Shown here piece by piece: positions 1 to 8,620 of a DNA stretch of 64,000 nt (within the stretch, counting starts at the first letter, position 1; every line of letters starts with the position of its first letter). A model generated the notes under the pieces. It saw only the letters and a program-made list of their open reading frames with translations, made no database searches and was not told the origin of the DNA. Source of the DNA: Sporothrix humicola (Eukaryota > Ascomycota > Sordariomycetes > Ophiostomatales > Ophiostomataceae); NCBI GenBank assembly GCA_021396245.1, contig WNYE01000026.1:310001-374000 (forward strand). The letters are read 5' to 3'. The translations under genes and the position numbers were made by a program.

Positions 1-1
1 C

Positions 2-925
2 GGAATAACAGCCGAGAAGCAGGTGATTGGGCTGGCGACGCGGGGCTACTGGCAGGGCGACGGGATCACGAGCGGACTGCTGGGGCTGGGACTGCCGGCG
101 CTGACAAACTGGCTTCCTGGCGCGCCGAGCACGACGTATTCGGGCGATATGAACGACAGGAGAACGGTGTCGGGGACGTACGATCCGTTCGTGTCGACGC
201 TCGCAAAGGCCAACAATGTCACGCAGTTCAGCCTGGCGCTGTCGCGCGACCCGGAGCAGTCGTTCCTGGCGTTTGGCGGCGCGCCGCCCAACATCGAGAT
301 CGATTCGAGCATCGGATGGATCACGACGCCGATCGTCAAGACAAGCTCGGCGCTCAAGTACAGCCCCGACAGCGGCAACTACATGTTCTACACGATCACC
401 GTCGACTCGTTCCAGTTTAATAGCAGCGAACTCAAGCGGAGCACGCTGCAGATGGACAACCTGCCTCTCAAACAGGTGCCCCTCGTCGTCGACAGCGGCA
501 CCACGCTCAATCTCTTCTCGTACGACGTCGCCCTCGCCATCAACCAGCTGTTCACGCCCCGCGCCCAGTTCGACGGCTCGGGCGCCTGGCAGGTCAAGTG
601 CGACGCCATCCCGCCGAGCTTTGGGGTTGTCATTGGCAACAAGACCATCTGGGCCGACCCCAAGAGCATGATCCTTCCCGCCCAGTCGAAAGCCGCCGCC
701 GAGGCCAATGTCTGCATGTCGGGCATCGGCGCCAACGCCGGCGAGCCGTACATTCTGGGCGACACGTTCATGCAGCAGCTGGTTAGCGTCTTTGATCTTG
801 AGAACATGGAGATCAAGTTTGCCAAGCGCGCCGACTTGCCTGCCACAAAGAGTGGAAGCGGCAGCAAGACGACGCCCGCCACGCCATCGCCCACAAAGTC
901 CACCAGACCGAGGCCGCCTGCATAA
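2..925 (+). CDS. Secreted pepsin-like aspartic protease, 3' part
   Basis: This is the C-terminal part of a family A1 aspartyl protease; the reading frame is open to the left edge, so the start, any signal peptide and the first catalytic Asp lie outside the window. The second catalytic motif is visible as VVDSGTT near base 490. It is followed by the closing pattern of the family (ILGDTFMQQLVSVFD) and two Cys residues (VKCD, NVCM) placed for the usual C-lobe disulfide. Several N-glycosylation sequons (NVT, NSS, NKT) fit an extracellular or vacuolar enzyme. The protein ends in a short Ser/Thr/Pro tail without a hydrophobic GPI-type end. An AATAAA lies about 100 bp past the stop. It converges with the ASXH gene, 141 bp apart. 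Family assignment is firm; substrate and exact location are unknown. Confidence 0.9.
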   Translation, partial: GITAEKQVIGLATRGYWQGDGITSGLLGLGLPALTNWLPGAPSTTYSGDMNDRRTVSGTYDPFVSTLAKANNVTQFSLALSRDPEQSFLAFGGAPPNIEIDSSIGWITTPIVKTSSALKYSPDSGNYMFYTITVDSFQFNSSELKRSTLQMDNLPLKQVPLVVDSGTTLNLFSYDVALAINQLFTPRAQFDGSGAWQVKCDAIPPSFGVVIGNKTIWADPKSMILPAQSKAAAEANVCMSGIGANAGEPYILGDTFMQQLVSVFDLENMEIKFAKRADLPATKSGSGSKTTPATPSPTKSTRPRPPA

Positions 926-1066
926 AGAGAATGGGGGAAAGAGGGGGGCTGTAGATAGTGTCACGGGTGGCTGTACATGATTTGATTGGTATTTCATAAT
1001 TATTTCATCACTTCGTTATATAAATAAAGACATCTTATGCCAAAGTGCCTCGCTAGTTATGGTATC

Positions 1067-3601
1067 TCATTCATCCGCTGTAATACTCTTCTCCTGCTTG
1101 TCGTCTTCTTTTCCTTCTTTTGCTTCCGTGGGAACATTCCCAGAAACGCCAACACTGGGCGTCATCCGTTTCCGGCTTCTCATTGGCACGTCGACAGAGT
1201 CGTTAATGTCCACCGACGCCTTGCGTTTGCATGAGGTGGTGGGCGCTTCCACTGTTTCAACAACTGTGTCCATGGTTGAGTCGATTACAGTGACTGTTTT
1301 GGGCTCTTCGTTGTTATCGACTGGTTGCTCGACGCTGGCCTTGACAGGATCAGCCTCGTCTGAGATGACGACTTCGTTGTCGTGGACTCCTTCTCCTTCG
1401 TTTTGCTTCTGCCGCTTAGGGCTTCTGTCAGCTTCAACGACTTCGGTCGGTGCCGCCATGGTCTGATTGTCAAACTCGGCTGTCGTCTTTGCCTCAGCTG
1501 TTGTCTCAGCGTCTTTGCTTTCCTCTGCCTCAACCTCCTTTTCTTTTGGAGATGACCGCCGGCTCCTCTTGAGAGACGTCTTGGGTACTTCTTTCGCTTC
1601 CTTGGTCCCCTTGACCTCGCCCTTCTTCTGCATGGCCGCTGGCTTCAGTTCGTCCGGCAGCTTGACGCCCCAGTTGCTCTCAAAGGCCTCAAGGACATAA
1701 TTGTCAAACAGCCCTTCCATCCGCATCGCGTGCGCCTCGAACGCGTCCTCCAGCCATTGTGTGTTGTAGAACCCAGTCTCCAGGTCCGACAGGTACCGCG
1801 CGCAGTCGTGCCGGAAATTGTTGTCGTTTTTGAGTGAGGGCACGTCGGGGCGGGCGTTGTCTGTCCCGGCGTCGGCGACCTCACAGGACGGAGGTAAGAG
1901 GGCCAACACCTCCTTCTTTTCCTCTGCATCCAGCATGTCCCACGCTTCGGGCTGGCACAGCAGATTTCGCAGGTCAAACTGCACGAGCGGACTCTTTGTG
2001 TTGGCCAGCACAAAGTCTGTCTTCCAGAGCGCGGCCGCCTGCTTGCGGCGACGCATCACGGCGGCTGCGGCCGAGTTGGAAGGCGAAGGCTTGGTTTTGC
2101 CTCCCTTTCCCTTGGCCGCCCTGGATGGTGTCTTGGACGGGGTCTTTGACGGTGTCTTGGATGGTGTTTTGGCGGCCGCTTTGGCTGGCGCTTGTGTTCT
2201 CGTCGACACTTTGGCCGACAGCGGCGACGAGTCCTCGTTGTAGCGCTTCTGGACCACTCGCCGGCCGGAACGAGTTGTCGTCACAGAGGGGATGATTTTA
2301 GCGGGCTCTGGCTCGGTAGTTTGCGACTCAGGTTGTGCGGGCTCTGCCACAGCTTCCATATGAACTTCTGGTTCATCCATTGGCATTCCTGTCTCCTTGG
2401 TCTCTTCCGCTTCGCTGACGGTGATAGAGGTTGGAGCTTTGCTTGGTGCTTTGCTTGGTGATTTGCTTGGTACTTTGCTCGCTGTCTTCTTTGATGTTCT
2501 GGCAGGAGTCTTGCTCTCCTTCTTTGGTCTTGCTCGACTCCGTTGTACAGGGGCTTCTTTAGCTTCTTCGGCATCTGCTTCCTCCTGCTTCTGATTGCCT
2601 CCCTTCGTCTGGGTCCGTTTGGGCTTTGCTTCGGGTGTTGGTTCACGCACTGGCTCAGGCACATGCTTTGGCTCTGGCTCTGGCTCTGGCTCTGGCACCG
2701 ATTCGACCGGTGGTTTGGTAGGTACTGCTTCGATTACTGGCTCAACCATCTGTTCGACTGTTGGTTCGACCGCTGGCTGGACTTCTGGCTCAGGTGCTGG
2801 TTCGGGAACAGGCGACGACGAAATTGTAATGGCAAACGTGTTGGACGTGTATTTTGGCGACAAGGGTGTTTCTTCTGCAACAATGATAGCTTCATCTGGT
2901 TTGTGAGGGTCTTCCTCGTTGGCTGGCTTTTGGACAGGAACTTCGGCTGTCTCTTCGATTGGCTCCTCGATAGGCTCCTCAATGGACTCCTCGACTGGCT
3001 CGTCAACTGGTTCCTCGACTGGCTCATTGGAAGTTACTATGACGTCAATGACTGGCTCATCGTTGGCCATGGGTTTGTCTTCTTGTTCGACTTCTGGCGG
3101 AGCAAATTCGACAACTGGAGGCTCATCGGCCACTTCAACGGCTTGCACTGGTGGATCAGATGCAATCTCCATTGGTTCTGGCTCTGGCTCTGGCTCTTCT
3201 TGGTGCTCTAGTCGAGGCTCTTCCACATTTTCGTCTGCAGGCTCTGGCACTGGCTCTGTGGCCTCTTGTACCTCAATGACCCTTTTAGGTGCCTCAGGCC
3301 CAGCGGGCTCTGCGACCGCAATCTCGGGCAATGCTGGCGACACTATGCTGCGTGACCTGCTGCGAGTATTGCGGGTCGTCCTTTGCGGTGGACGTTTCGG
3401 AGGCGGCGAGCTTTGTGGCGACATCAAGACGAGATCAACCTCGGACGATGCTTCGTCGGGTGTGCCTAGATCGTCGTCATTGTAAGTATCGTGGCCGACA
3501 TTGTGAGAGTCGTCCGGCTGAACTTGGACCTCCTGCTCGTGATCGGATTCGTAGCCGGCGAGCGACTCTGGCGGAGACGACAAAGGAGAAGAGTAGTCCA
3601 T
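1067..3601 (-). CDS. ASXH (DEUBAD-like) domain nuclear protein
   Basis: An 844-residue, mostly disordered protein with one recognisable fold. Residues about 525-655 match the Asx homology domain of fungi: a TKSPLVQFDLRNLL start, then a PEAWDMLDAEEKKEVLALLP stretch, then NNFRHDCARYLSDL and a Trp-containing helix. In animals this domain (in ASXL proteins) activates the BAP1 deubiquitinase on histone H2A; in fungi the partner is not established, so a chromatin role here is inference. The N-terminal half is acidic and built from degenerate Glu-Pro/Val-Pro repeats. Short SKTPSK and SKAPSK repeats and basic patches (KRYNED, RSRRSSPKEKE) resemble nuclear localisation or phosphorylation segments. The single ORF starts MDYSSPLSS and shows no intron. 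The domain call is good; biological function is open. Confidence 0.8.
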   Translation of the reverse strand: MDYSSPLSSPPESLAGYESDHEQEVQVQPDDSHNVGHDTYNDDDLGTPDEASSEVDLVLMSPQSSPPPKRPPQRTTRNTRSRSRSIVSPALPEIAVAEPAGPEAPKRVIEVQEATEPVPEPADENVEEPRLEHQEEPEPEPEPMEIASDPPVQAVEVADEPPVVEFAPPEVEQEDKPMANDEPVIDVIVTSNEPVEEPVDEPVEESIEEPIEEPIEETAEVPVQKPANEEDPHKPDEAIIVAEETPLSPKYTSNTFAITISSSPVPEPAPEPEVQPAVEPTVEQMVEPVIEAVPTKPPVESVPEPEPEPEPKHVPEPVREPTPEAKPKRTQTKGGNQKQEEADAEEAKEAPVQRSRARPKKESKTPARTSKKTASKVPSKSPSKAPSKAPTSITVSEAEETKETGMPMDEPEVHMEAVAEPAQPESQTTEPEPAKIIPSVTTTRSGRRVVQKRYNEDSSPLSAKVSTRTQAPAKAAAKTPSKTPSKTPSKTPSRAAKGKGGKTKPSPSNSAAAAVMRRRKQAAALWKTDFVLANTKSPLVQFDLRNLLCQPEAWDMLDAEEKKEVLALLPPSCEVADAGTDNARPDVPSLKNDNNFRHDCARYLSDLETGFYNTQWLEDAFEAHAMRMEGLFDNYVLEAFESNWGVKLPDELKPAAMQKKGEVKGTKEAKEVPKTSLKRSRRSSPKEKEVEAEESKDAETTAEAKTTAEFDNQTMAAPTEVVEADRSPKRQKQNEGEGVHDNEVVISDEADPVKASVEQPVDNNEEPKTVTVIDSTMDTVVETVEAPTTSCKRKASVDINDSVDVPMRSRKRMTPSVGVSGNVPTEAKEGKEDDKQEKSITADE

Positions 3602-4005
3602 CTTGACGGCGGCGACTGGGTGATCGTCAATTGCGGCGTCAAAAAAGAATGTTGATGCCTCTGGCCGATTAGGCCATGGCGATGACGATGACGAAATGAA
3701 TGCGATGGGATATGTAAGGCGATACGGTATTGGCCTTCAATCTTATGCAAAAAGAAGGATGCAGGCGGTCACATAAGATAAGATGTTGCCTAAAATGAAG
3801 AAGACGCGCAAATGGTGGTTGTGCAGGACTGGTGTGAAAGAAGACAAGTTCACGATGCTTGCATCGAGCTATTGAGAGCTTCGAGGTGGAGTTGGAGCTT
3901 CGCGCAAGGCTGAGTGGAGAGCTTGGGTGAGGTAATGGCTGCTGAGTGGGCGCTGAAGGTCGCTAAATGTCGCTGAAAACGGCCAGCAAAAAAGTTAAAA
4001 AGTGC
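3602..4005. other. Intergenic: ASXH promoter side and U6 3' flank
   Basis: About 400 bp between the ASXH start codon and the end of U6, both on the minus strand. No ORF of note. It probably serves as 5' leader and promoter of the ASXH gene; no clear TATA box was seen. Confidence 0.5.
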
Positions 4006-4012
4006 AAAAAAA
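4006..4012 (-). terminator. Pol III T-run terminator of U6
   Basis: Seven consecutive Ts on the minus strand directly follow the conserved 3' end of U6 (GCTACCAA). This is the standard RNA polymerase III stop signal. Confidence 0.85.
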
Positions 4013-4133
4013 TTGGTAGCTTCTCTTTGTATAGCGTGTCATCCTTAGTGCAGGGGCCATGCTAATCTTCTCTGTCTGTAATGGTGAGTTAGTAAACGTT
4101 TTTTTTTTTTTTTTGCGGAAAGTGCTCAAGGTG

Positions 4134-4144
4134 CGAATCGAACC
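4134..4144 (-). promoter_or_regulatory. RNA polymerase III B box inside the U6 intron
   Basis: The minus strand reads GGTTCGATTCG, matching the B-box consensus GGTTCGANTCC except for the last base. It lies 25 nt into the U6 intron. The flanks do not fold as a tRNA T-arm, which argues for a TFIIIC site rather than a tRNA. A B box within the U6 intron has been reported for Schizosaccharomyces; the same arrangement is seen here. Confidence 0.8.
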
Positions 4145-4223
4145 CAGGAGCTTGCGGGCGTAAACTTACATCGTTTCAAATTGACCAAATGCCCGAAGGC
4201 AAATAGAGTTGTTAGTTAATGGG

Positions 4224-4231
4224 CTTATATA
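4224..4231 (-). promoter_or_regulatory. TATA box of the U6 gene
   Basis: TATATAAG on the minus strand, starting about 30 bp before the predicted U6 5' end. That is the spacing expected for a TFIIIB/TBP-bound Pol III promoter of a U6 gene. Confidence 0.75.
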
Positions 4232-4916
4232 GCATAGCCCATGGGACATCTGTGGTCACGTGGGGACTCATCGCCACTTTTCTCATCGCAGCGCAAAGAT
4301 ATCAGTACAGAAATATACTCATAAAAATCAGGAAAAATACAGGAAAATTGACATACTAACTATCACAGTTCCTGACGTTTCAAATCGTGGATAATTGATG
4401 CTCTTCTCCCTCTCTTCGAGGCCAGGCTACAACAGCACGCTGGAAGCACTAAACTCTAGGCCCTGATTGGCGAGCCTCGCGGGCGCCAAAGTGGAGAGCT
4501 GCCCCGTTTAGGACAGCGCTGCCAATCTCCAACCCTGCAGCGAGCAAGGGTCATCGAAAGGGGCAGCCGCGACTGGACAATTTTGCAAGTTTGAACGTTC
4601 AGGAAAGAGCCAACGACATCGAAAGGGGGACATCACCAAACTAGGCTCGACCTAAACAAACATCTACCTTTCTAACCTCAACAACACACTCCTCCCGTTC
4701 GACGACTCTCGTGCTCGCCACACTCCCCAACAAACACCTAGGCAGACACGAACACCTTCCTGCTCTCAAGACACGTCGCCTTGACCCGCCAGCTGTATCG
4801 ACGACGTCAACAGACATTGACTGAAATCGCCTCCTTCCGATCTTCTTCTCGTCACTCTTCGACCTCTTCTTCTCTTCTCCCTCCTCAACCCTCTTCGCTT
4901 CCCACCCACACCCACA
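4232..4916. other. Shared upstream region of U6 and sec22
   Basis: The 5' ends of U6 (minus) and sec22 (plus) face away from each other across about 700 bp. A CACGTG E-box type hexamer sits at 4257-4262, close to the U6 TATA box. The last 80 bp before the sec22 ATG are strongly C/T rich, as is common near transcription starts in filamentous fungi. No protein-coding signal. Confidence 0.55.
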
Positions 4917-5579
4917 ATGATCCACTCGACACAGATCGCCCGCCTCGACGGGCTCATGCTCTGCGCCTCCGTCGACGACGAGAGCAACGGCAGCGCCTCG
5001 ACCGCCCTCGCCGAAGTCAAGTCCCAGGTCAAGCTGATCCTGCGCCGCCTCAACCGCAACGCCGAGCCCCAGGCCTCCATCGAGGTGTCGGCGCACCCGT
5101 TCGCTATCCACTACATTATCAGCGACGACGTCGTCTACCTCTGCGTCTGCGACCGCGCCTACCCGCGCAAGCTCGCCTTTACCTATCTCTCGGACATTGC
5201 CCGCGAATTCGCAAACACCTACCCGGCCGCCCAGCGCACCAGCCCGACCCTGCGGCCCTATGCGTTTATGGAGTTTGACACCTTTATCCAGCGCACCAAG
5301 CAGACCTACGGCGACGCCCGCGCCGCCCAGAACCTGGACAAGCTCAACGACGAGCTGCGCGACGTCACGCAGGTCATGACCAAGAACATTGAGGACCTGC
5401 TGTACCGTGGCGATAGCCTCGAAAGAATGGGCGAGCTCAGCAGCCGCCTGCGCGACGACAGCAAAAAGTACCGCCGCGCCGCCGTGCGCATCAACTGGGA
5501 GCTGATGCTCAAGCAGTACGGGCCCTTTGCAGGCCTAGGCTTCTTTATCCTCTTTTTTGTCTGGTGGCGGTTCTTCTAA
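4917..5579 (+). CDS. sec22: R-SNARE Sec22, ER-Golgi vesicle fusion
   Basis: A 220-residue protein of the usual Sec22 length. Residues 1-125 form a longin domain (starting MIHSTQIARLDGLMLCAS). Residues about 132-192 are the R-SNARE helix, with the zero-layer arginine at R164 in NIEDLLYRGDSLERM. Residues about 200-218 are a single C-terminal membrane anchor followed by a very short WWRFF tail. Sec22 sits on ER-derived vesicles and pairs with Q-SNAREs such as Sed5, Bos1 and Bet1 in ER-Golgi transport. The ORF is intact and intronless; the ATG is the first in the frame and is followed at once by the conserved longin start. It converges with TAF7. Confidence 0.95.
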   Translation: MIHSTQIARLDGLMLCASVDDESNGSASTALAEVKSQVKLILRRLNRNAEPQASIEVSAHPFAIHYIISDDVVYLCVCDRAYPRKLAFTYLSDIAREFANTYPAAQRTSPTLRPYAFMEFDTFIQRTKQTYGDARAAQNLDKLNDELRDVTQVMTKNIEDLLYRGDSLERMGELSSRLRDDSKKYRRAAVRINWELMLKQYGPFAGLGFFILFFVWWRFF

Positions 5580-6069
5580 GGAGAAGGATAGTTATATAAT
5601 TTAAGATGGACGCTGGGACACTGGACTGAAAAAGCTACTGCAACGGCGGCTGAGCGATTGAGCATTTTGGCGTTATGGGATTTCTCTTTTCGTTTCTTCT
5701 TGCATTTCATTTTGTTCTGTTTTTACCCGTGCGAACATGTATATTTTACGCAACTTGGGTTAGACGGATGGCTTGTATAAATACAAATAATTATAACATT
5801 ACTTTTCGAAATCACTTTCAGAGAATGAGAGACTGCCCATGCATCTATATTTCTATGAACAACACGTCTGCTAACGTTGTATGAATAGATACAGCAATGA
5901 AAACACAAAAGACAACAGCCGCAACAAGCAACAGTAATGATAACCCGAAACGCCTTCCCATTTTAATGATGAGTCCTGAAGATGTAAAAACGCCGAACAG
6001 TCACCAAATAAAGATACACGTAATTAAAACCAGCCGACAAAACGGACAACGGACAACAGCCACCGCCCT
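5580..6069. other. Convergent intergenic region sec22/TAF7
   Basis: About 490 bp of AT-richer DNA holding the two 3' ends. No ORF or RNA gene was recognised. Confidence 0.5.
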
Positions 6070-7818
6070 CTACTCCTCTTCGTCGATCTCGCCGATGGAC
6101 GCCTGCTTGAGCCGCAGCTCCGACAGCACACGCTTCCGCGTACCCTCGATACGTTTCCGCAGCAGCGCGTTCGTCGTGGCCGCCAGCTGCGCGTCGAGCG
6201 TCTCTAGGTTGCGCTTGAGGTCGTTGATGTCCTCGCGCACGCCCTTGGCCTGCTCGGCGCGTGCCTGCTCGTCCTCGTCGAGATCGTCGTCGTCATCATC
6301 ATCGTCCTCGTCGTCGTCGTTGTCGCCGTCGGCTTCGTTTTCAGACGCGGGCGTTGGTGCATCGAGGCCCTCGGCGGCAGCAGCTGCCACAGCGGCATTC
6401 CGCGGCTTGTCGGACGCGTGAGCGCCAGCACCGCCTTCGGTTTGGTCGTCTGCACCTTCGTCCTTCTTGCCGTCGGCATTCTCTTCTTCGTCTTCCTCCA
6501 TAAACTCGGCCATGAGCTCGGCCTCGTCGATCTCGCCCTCGGCATCGGCCTCGCCGTTCTGGGCCTGTTGCTGCCGGCCAAAGTAGTCGTCGTCCACCTC
6601 ACCGTACGCGTCATCCTCGCCCTCGGCGTCCTCTTCACCCATCTCCATTTCCATTTCGGCGTCCTCGTCCTCTTCATCCTCGTCGGCCGCCCGTCCGTCG
6701 TCAAAGAGCTCCCATTTGGTCTCGACGGCGAGCCGGTCCTCGTTCAGCAGCCGCTGCAGCTCAGCTTCCTTATCCTTGATTTCCTTCTTCGAGAGCCGCT
6801 TGCGGAACCGCCGGTGGATGCAGTCGTGCATCGGCGGCGTTAGGCCGTGCGGCCACCGGTAATCCTTGCCCACCATGGCCGGCAGCGGCGCGCTCTTAGC
6901 TTCTGCCTCGTCGGCCACGGGCGCAAACACCAGCAGCATCTGGCAAATGTCGGCGCTCTTCATAAAGTTCTTCTTGTCCCACGTCTTCATGCCTTCCGTA
7001 ATGGTGGGCAGGTCGACTAGCACGCCCACAAAGTGTTTGCGCTGCACCGTGACGAGTGCCCGTCTCTCGGCCCCGGGAAGCCACTTCATGTCAAACTCGG
7101 CGCCGCCGTCTTTGGCCGGCACGCCAATCTTGCGCTCGTCGACCATCCGTCGCAGGTAGTCGCACTGGTCGCCCGGGTACATGCGCAGCACAAACTCTTC
7201 CTCGATCAGCGGGTCCATCTCGCGGTCCTCCTCCTCCGAATCGTAGCCCTCGCCCTTGCTGTGCGGAGGCGCCTCCTTTGTGACGGGTTTGAGCACTATG
7301 CTCGCCGTGCGGTTGAGTGTCGATTTCTTAAGGATCAGCTTGGGCCGTTTGGGCGGGTTCGCGCCGTTCGGCAGCGCCCTCCGTGCCGTCGTCGCCGCCA
7401 TCGGCTTCTCGTCGTCGCTGTCGTCGAAATCGTGTGCGCGTTTCTTGGCCGACGGTTTCGAGACGCGTCCCTTTTGCGTCGTCACCGTGGCCGGCGCGGC
7501 CGAGCTGGGCGTCGGGGGGACGGCGACGGCGGGAGTTGTTGTAGCCGCTATTGTAGCAGCTGCTATCGTGGCGGAATTTGCTGCAGGAGTTGCGGGAAAG
7601 GCAGAGGGACCGCCGTCGGTAGTGACTGCGGGTGTGGGTGGTTGTGAGCGCTTAAGCACAATCCGCATGCCGCCGCCGGGCGTTGCTGGCGGTGGTGACA
7701 TGGCTGACGGTGTCGCGACGAGCGGATTTGCCATGACTGGCTGTGATGGTGCACCTGGCGTCTTCAATTTGAGCGTGACGGGCCGCGACGGCTTCGCGGG
7801 AGGCGGTGGTGACGCCAT
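6070..7818 (-). CDS. taf7: TFIID subunit 7 (TAF7/TAFII55)
   Basis: A 582-residue protein whose residues about 204-300 match the TAFII55 N-terminal domain. It begins EEFVLRMYPGDQCDYLRRM, continues through the RRALVTVQRKHFVGVLVDLPT strand region and a W-D-K-K-N-F-M-K-S-A-D-I-C-Q-M segment, and ends LLVFAPV. A further conserved block (DYRWPHGLTPPMHDC and a basic RRFRKRLSKKE) follows. The N-terminal 200 residues are Pro/Ala/Thr rich with basic clusters. The C-terminal third is strongly acidic (poly Asp/Glu) and ends in a predicted coiled coil. TAF7 is a component of general transcription factor TFIID and contacts TAF1. Single ORF, start MASPPPPAKPS. Its start codon is 802 bp from that of the TAF3-like gene, on the opposite strand. 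Confidence 0.93.
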   Translation of the reverse strand: MASPPPPAKPSRPVTLKLKTPGAPSQPVMANPLVATPSAMSPPPATPGGGMRIVLKRSQPPTPAVTTDGGPSAFPATPAANSATIAAATIAATTTPAVAVPPTPSSAAPATVTTQKGRVSKPSAKKRAHDFDDSDDEKPMAATTARRALPNGANPPKRPKLILKKSTLNRTASIVLKPVTKEAPPHSKGEGYDSEEEDREMDPLIEEEFVLRMYPGDQCDYLRRMVDERKIGVPAKDGGAEFDMKWLPGAERRALVTVQRKHFVGVLVDLPTITEGMKTWDKKNFMKSADICQMLLVFAPVADEAEAKSAPLPAMVGKDYRWPHGLTPPMHDCIHRRFRKRLSKKEIKDKEAELQRLLNEDRLAVETKWELFDDGRAADEDEEDEDAEMEMEMGEEDAEGEDDAYGEVDDDYFGRQQQAQNGEADAEGEIDEAELMAEFMEEDEEENADGKKDEGADDQTEGGAGAHASDKPRNAAVAAAAAEGLDAPTPASENEADGDNDDDEDDDDDDDDLDEDEQARAEQAKGVREDINDLKRNLETLDAQLAATTNALLRKRIEGTRKRVLSELRLKQASIGEIDEEE

Positions 7819-8620
7819 GGCGAGTGATGTGTGATGTTATAGAGAGGCACAAATGGCCTGGGAGGTGATGGAAGCGTGTGTCGCGACCGAAAGAGGTGTG
7901 AGTTGGTATCGGTGGCAAAAGGAGAAGATGAGTTTCGAGAAGAAAAGCCCGGAGAGAAAGGCTAGCGACAGCCTTGGAGGTCCGCCATCCGACGCAGCTG
8001 GGTGAGAGGGAGTCGTGGGTTGGTCGTATAGATAGAGATATATTAGTAGTCGGTAAATACGCCGTTCGTGCGTGTGAATCGTCGGGGTTGTCGTCGATGG
8101 CGGTGGTGATGGCGAACGGGAGAGAAAAGGATGAAGTGCTCTTTTGGTGGAAAGGCAGGAGAGGCGTTCAGGGTGCGCTAGTCAGCTGCTTTCGCGGTTG
8201 GCGGTCGCACTTGCCTGCCTCGCCTGCAACAGTGGGCGGAAGGTGCGAGGAAAGCGTGGAGCCAAAATAAGTGGGTCTCTATTGAAGGCCTAAAGTTCGC
8301 TCGCTCTTTGGCTCTTTCCATTGACAGCACTTTACCTCGACCTTCGTTCAATAAATCTCGTGTCTCCAACCTTGATTCTTCTCGACAACCACGACCACCC
8401 TCGACACCGCGCCCACCCACACGTGCTCATCACTTCCGCCTCATCCACGACCTCTTGCACGCGACTCGACGACTTTTTTTCTCCGCGTGATGGGTGGCGG
8501 CGCATTCTGGTGATCGGTCACAAACGACTCTTTCAATCTCGATTGATCTCGATTAAAACACGACCACAACAACCTAACCTCGCCTTCTTCTGGGCCGTCC
8601 TGGCCATTTCACACGCAACC
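7819..8620. other. Bidirectional promoter region between taf7 and taf3
   Basis: 802 bp between two divergent start codons. The plus-strand frame upstream of the TAF3 ATG is open for 100 codons but begins only with TTG, and its residues do not look conserved, so I treat it as leader. The segment 8330-8500 is C/T rich. No TATA box stands out. Confidence 0.55.

Larger units (their letters stand above)
4006..4205 (-). ncRNA. U6: U6 spliceosomal snRNA with an internal spliceosomal intron
   Basis: Read on the minus strand, the 5' exon (about 4200-4170) has the UUCG-capped hairpin GCC-UUCG-GGC followed by the conserved AUUUGGUCAAUUUGAAACGAU. The 3' exon (4075 to about 4013) has the catalytic ACAGAGA box (4075-4069), the AGC triad, and the GCCCCUGC and AAGGAUGACACGC segments that fold into the internal stem-loop and pair with U4. 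It ends in seven Ts. The exons are separated by a 94-nt intron (4169-4076) with donor GTAAGT, branch site TACTAAC (4094-4088) and acceptor TACAG. Joining them restores the expected GAAACGAU-ACAGAGA junction. Mature length would be roughly 95-105 nt. The 5' end is uncertain by about 8 nt; a TATA box at 4231-4224 favours a start near 4200. U6 is the catalytic RNA of the spliceosome and is normally made by RNA polymerase III. Confidence 0.95.

Noticed and set aside
4125..4160. Possible tRNA on the minus strand, because of GGTTCGATTC
   Set aside because: The flanks do not pair as a T-arm stem and no cloverleaf can be drawn. The motif lies inside the U6 intron and is better explained as a Pol III B box.
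8321..8620. 100-codon N-terminal extension of the TAF3-like protein
   Set aside because: It would need a TTG start, and the encoded residues precede the histone fold without any conserved look; the ATG at 8621 directly precedes the fold.
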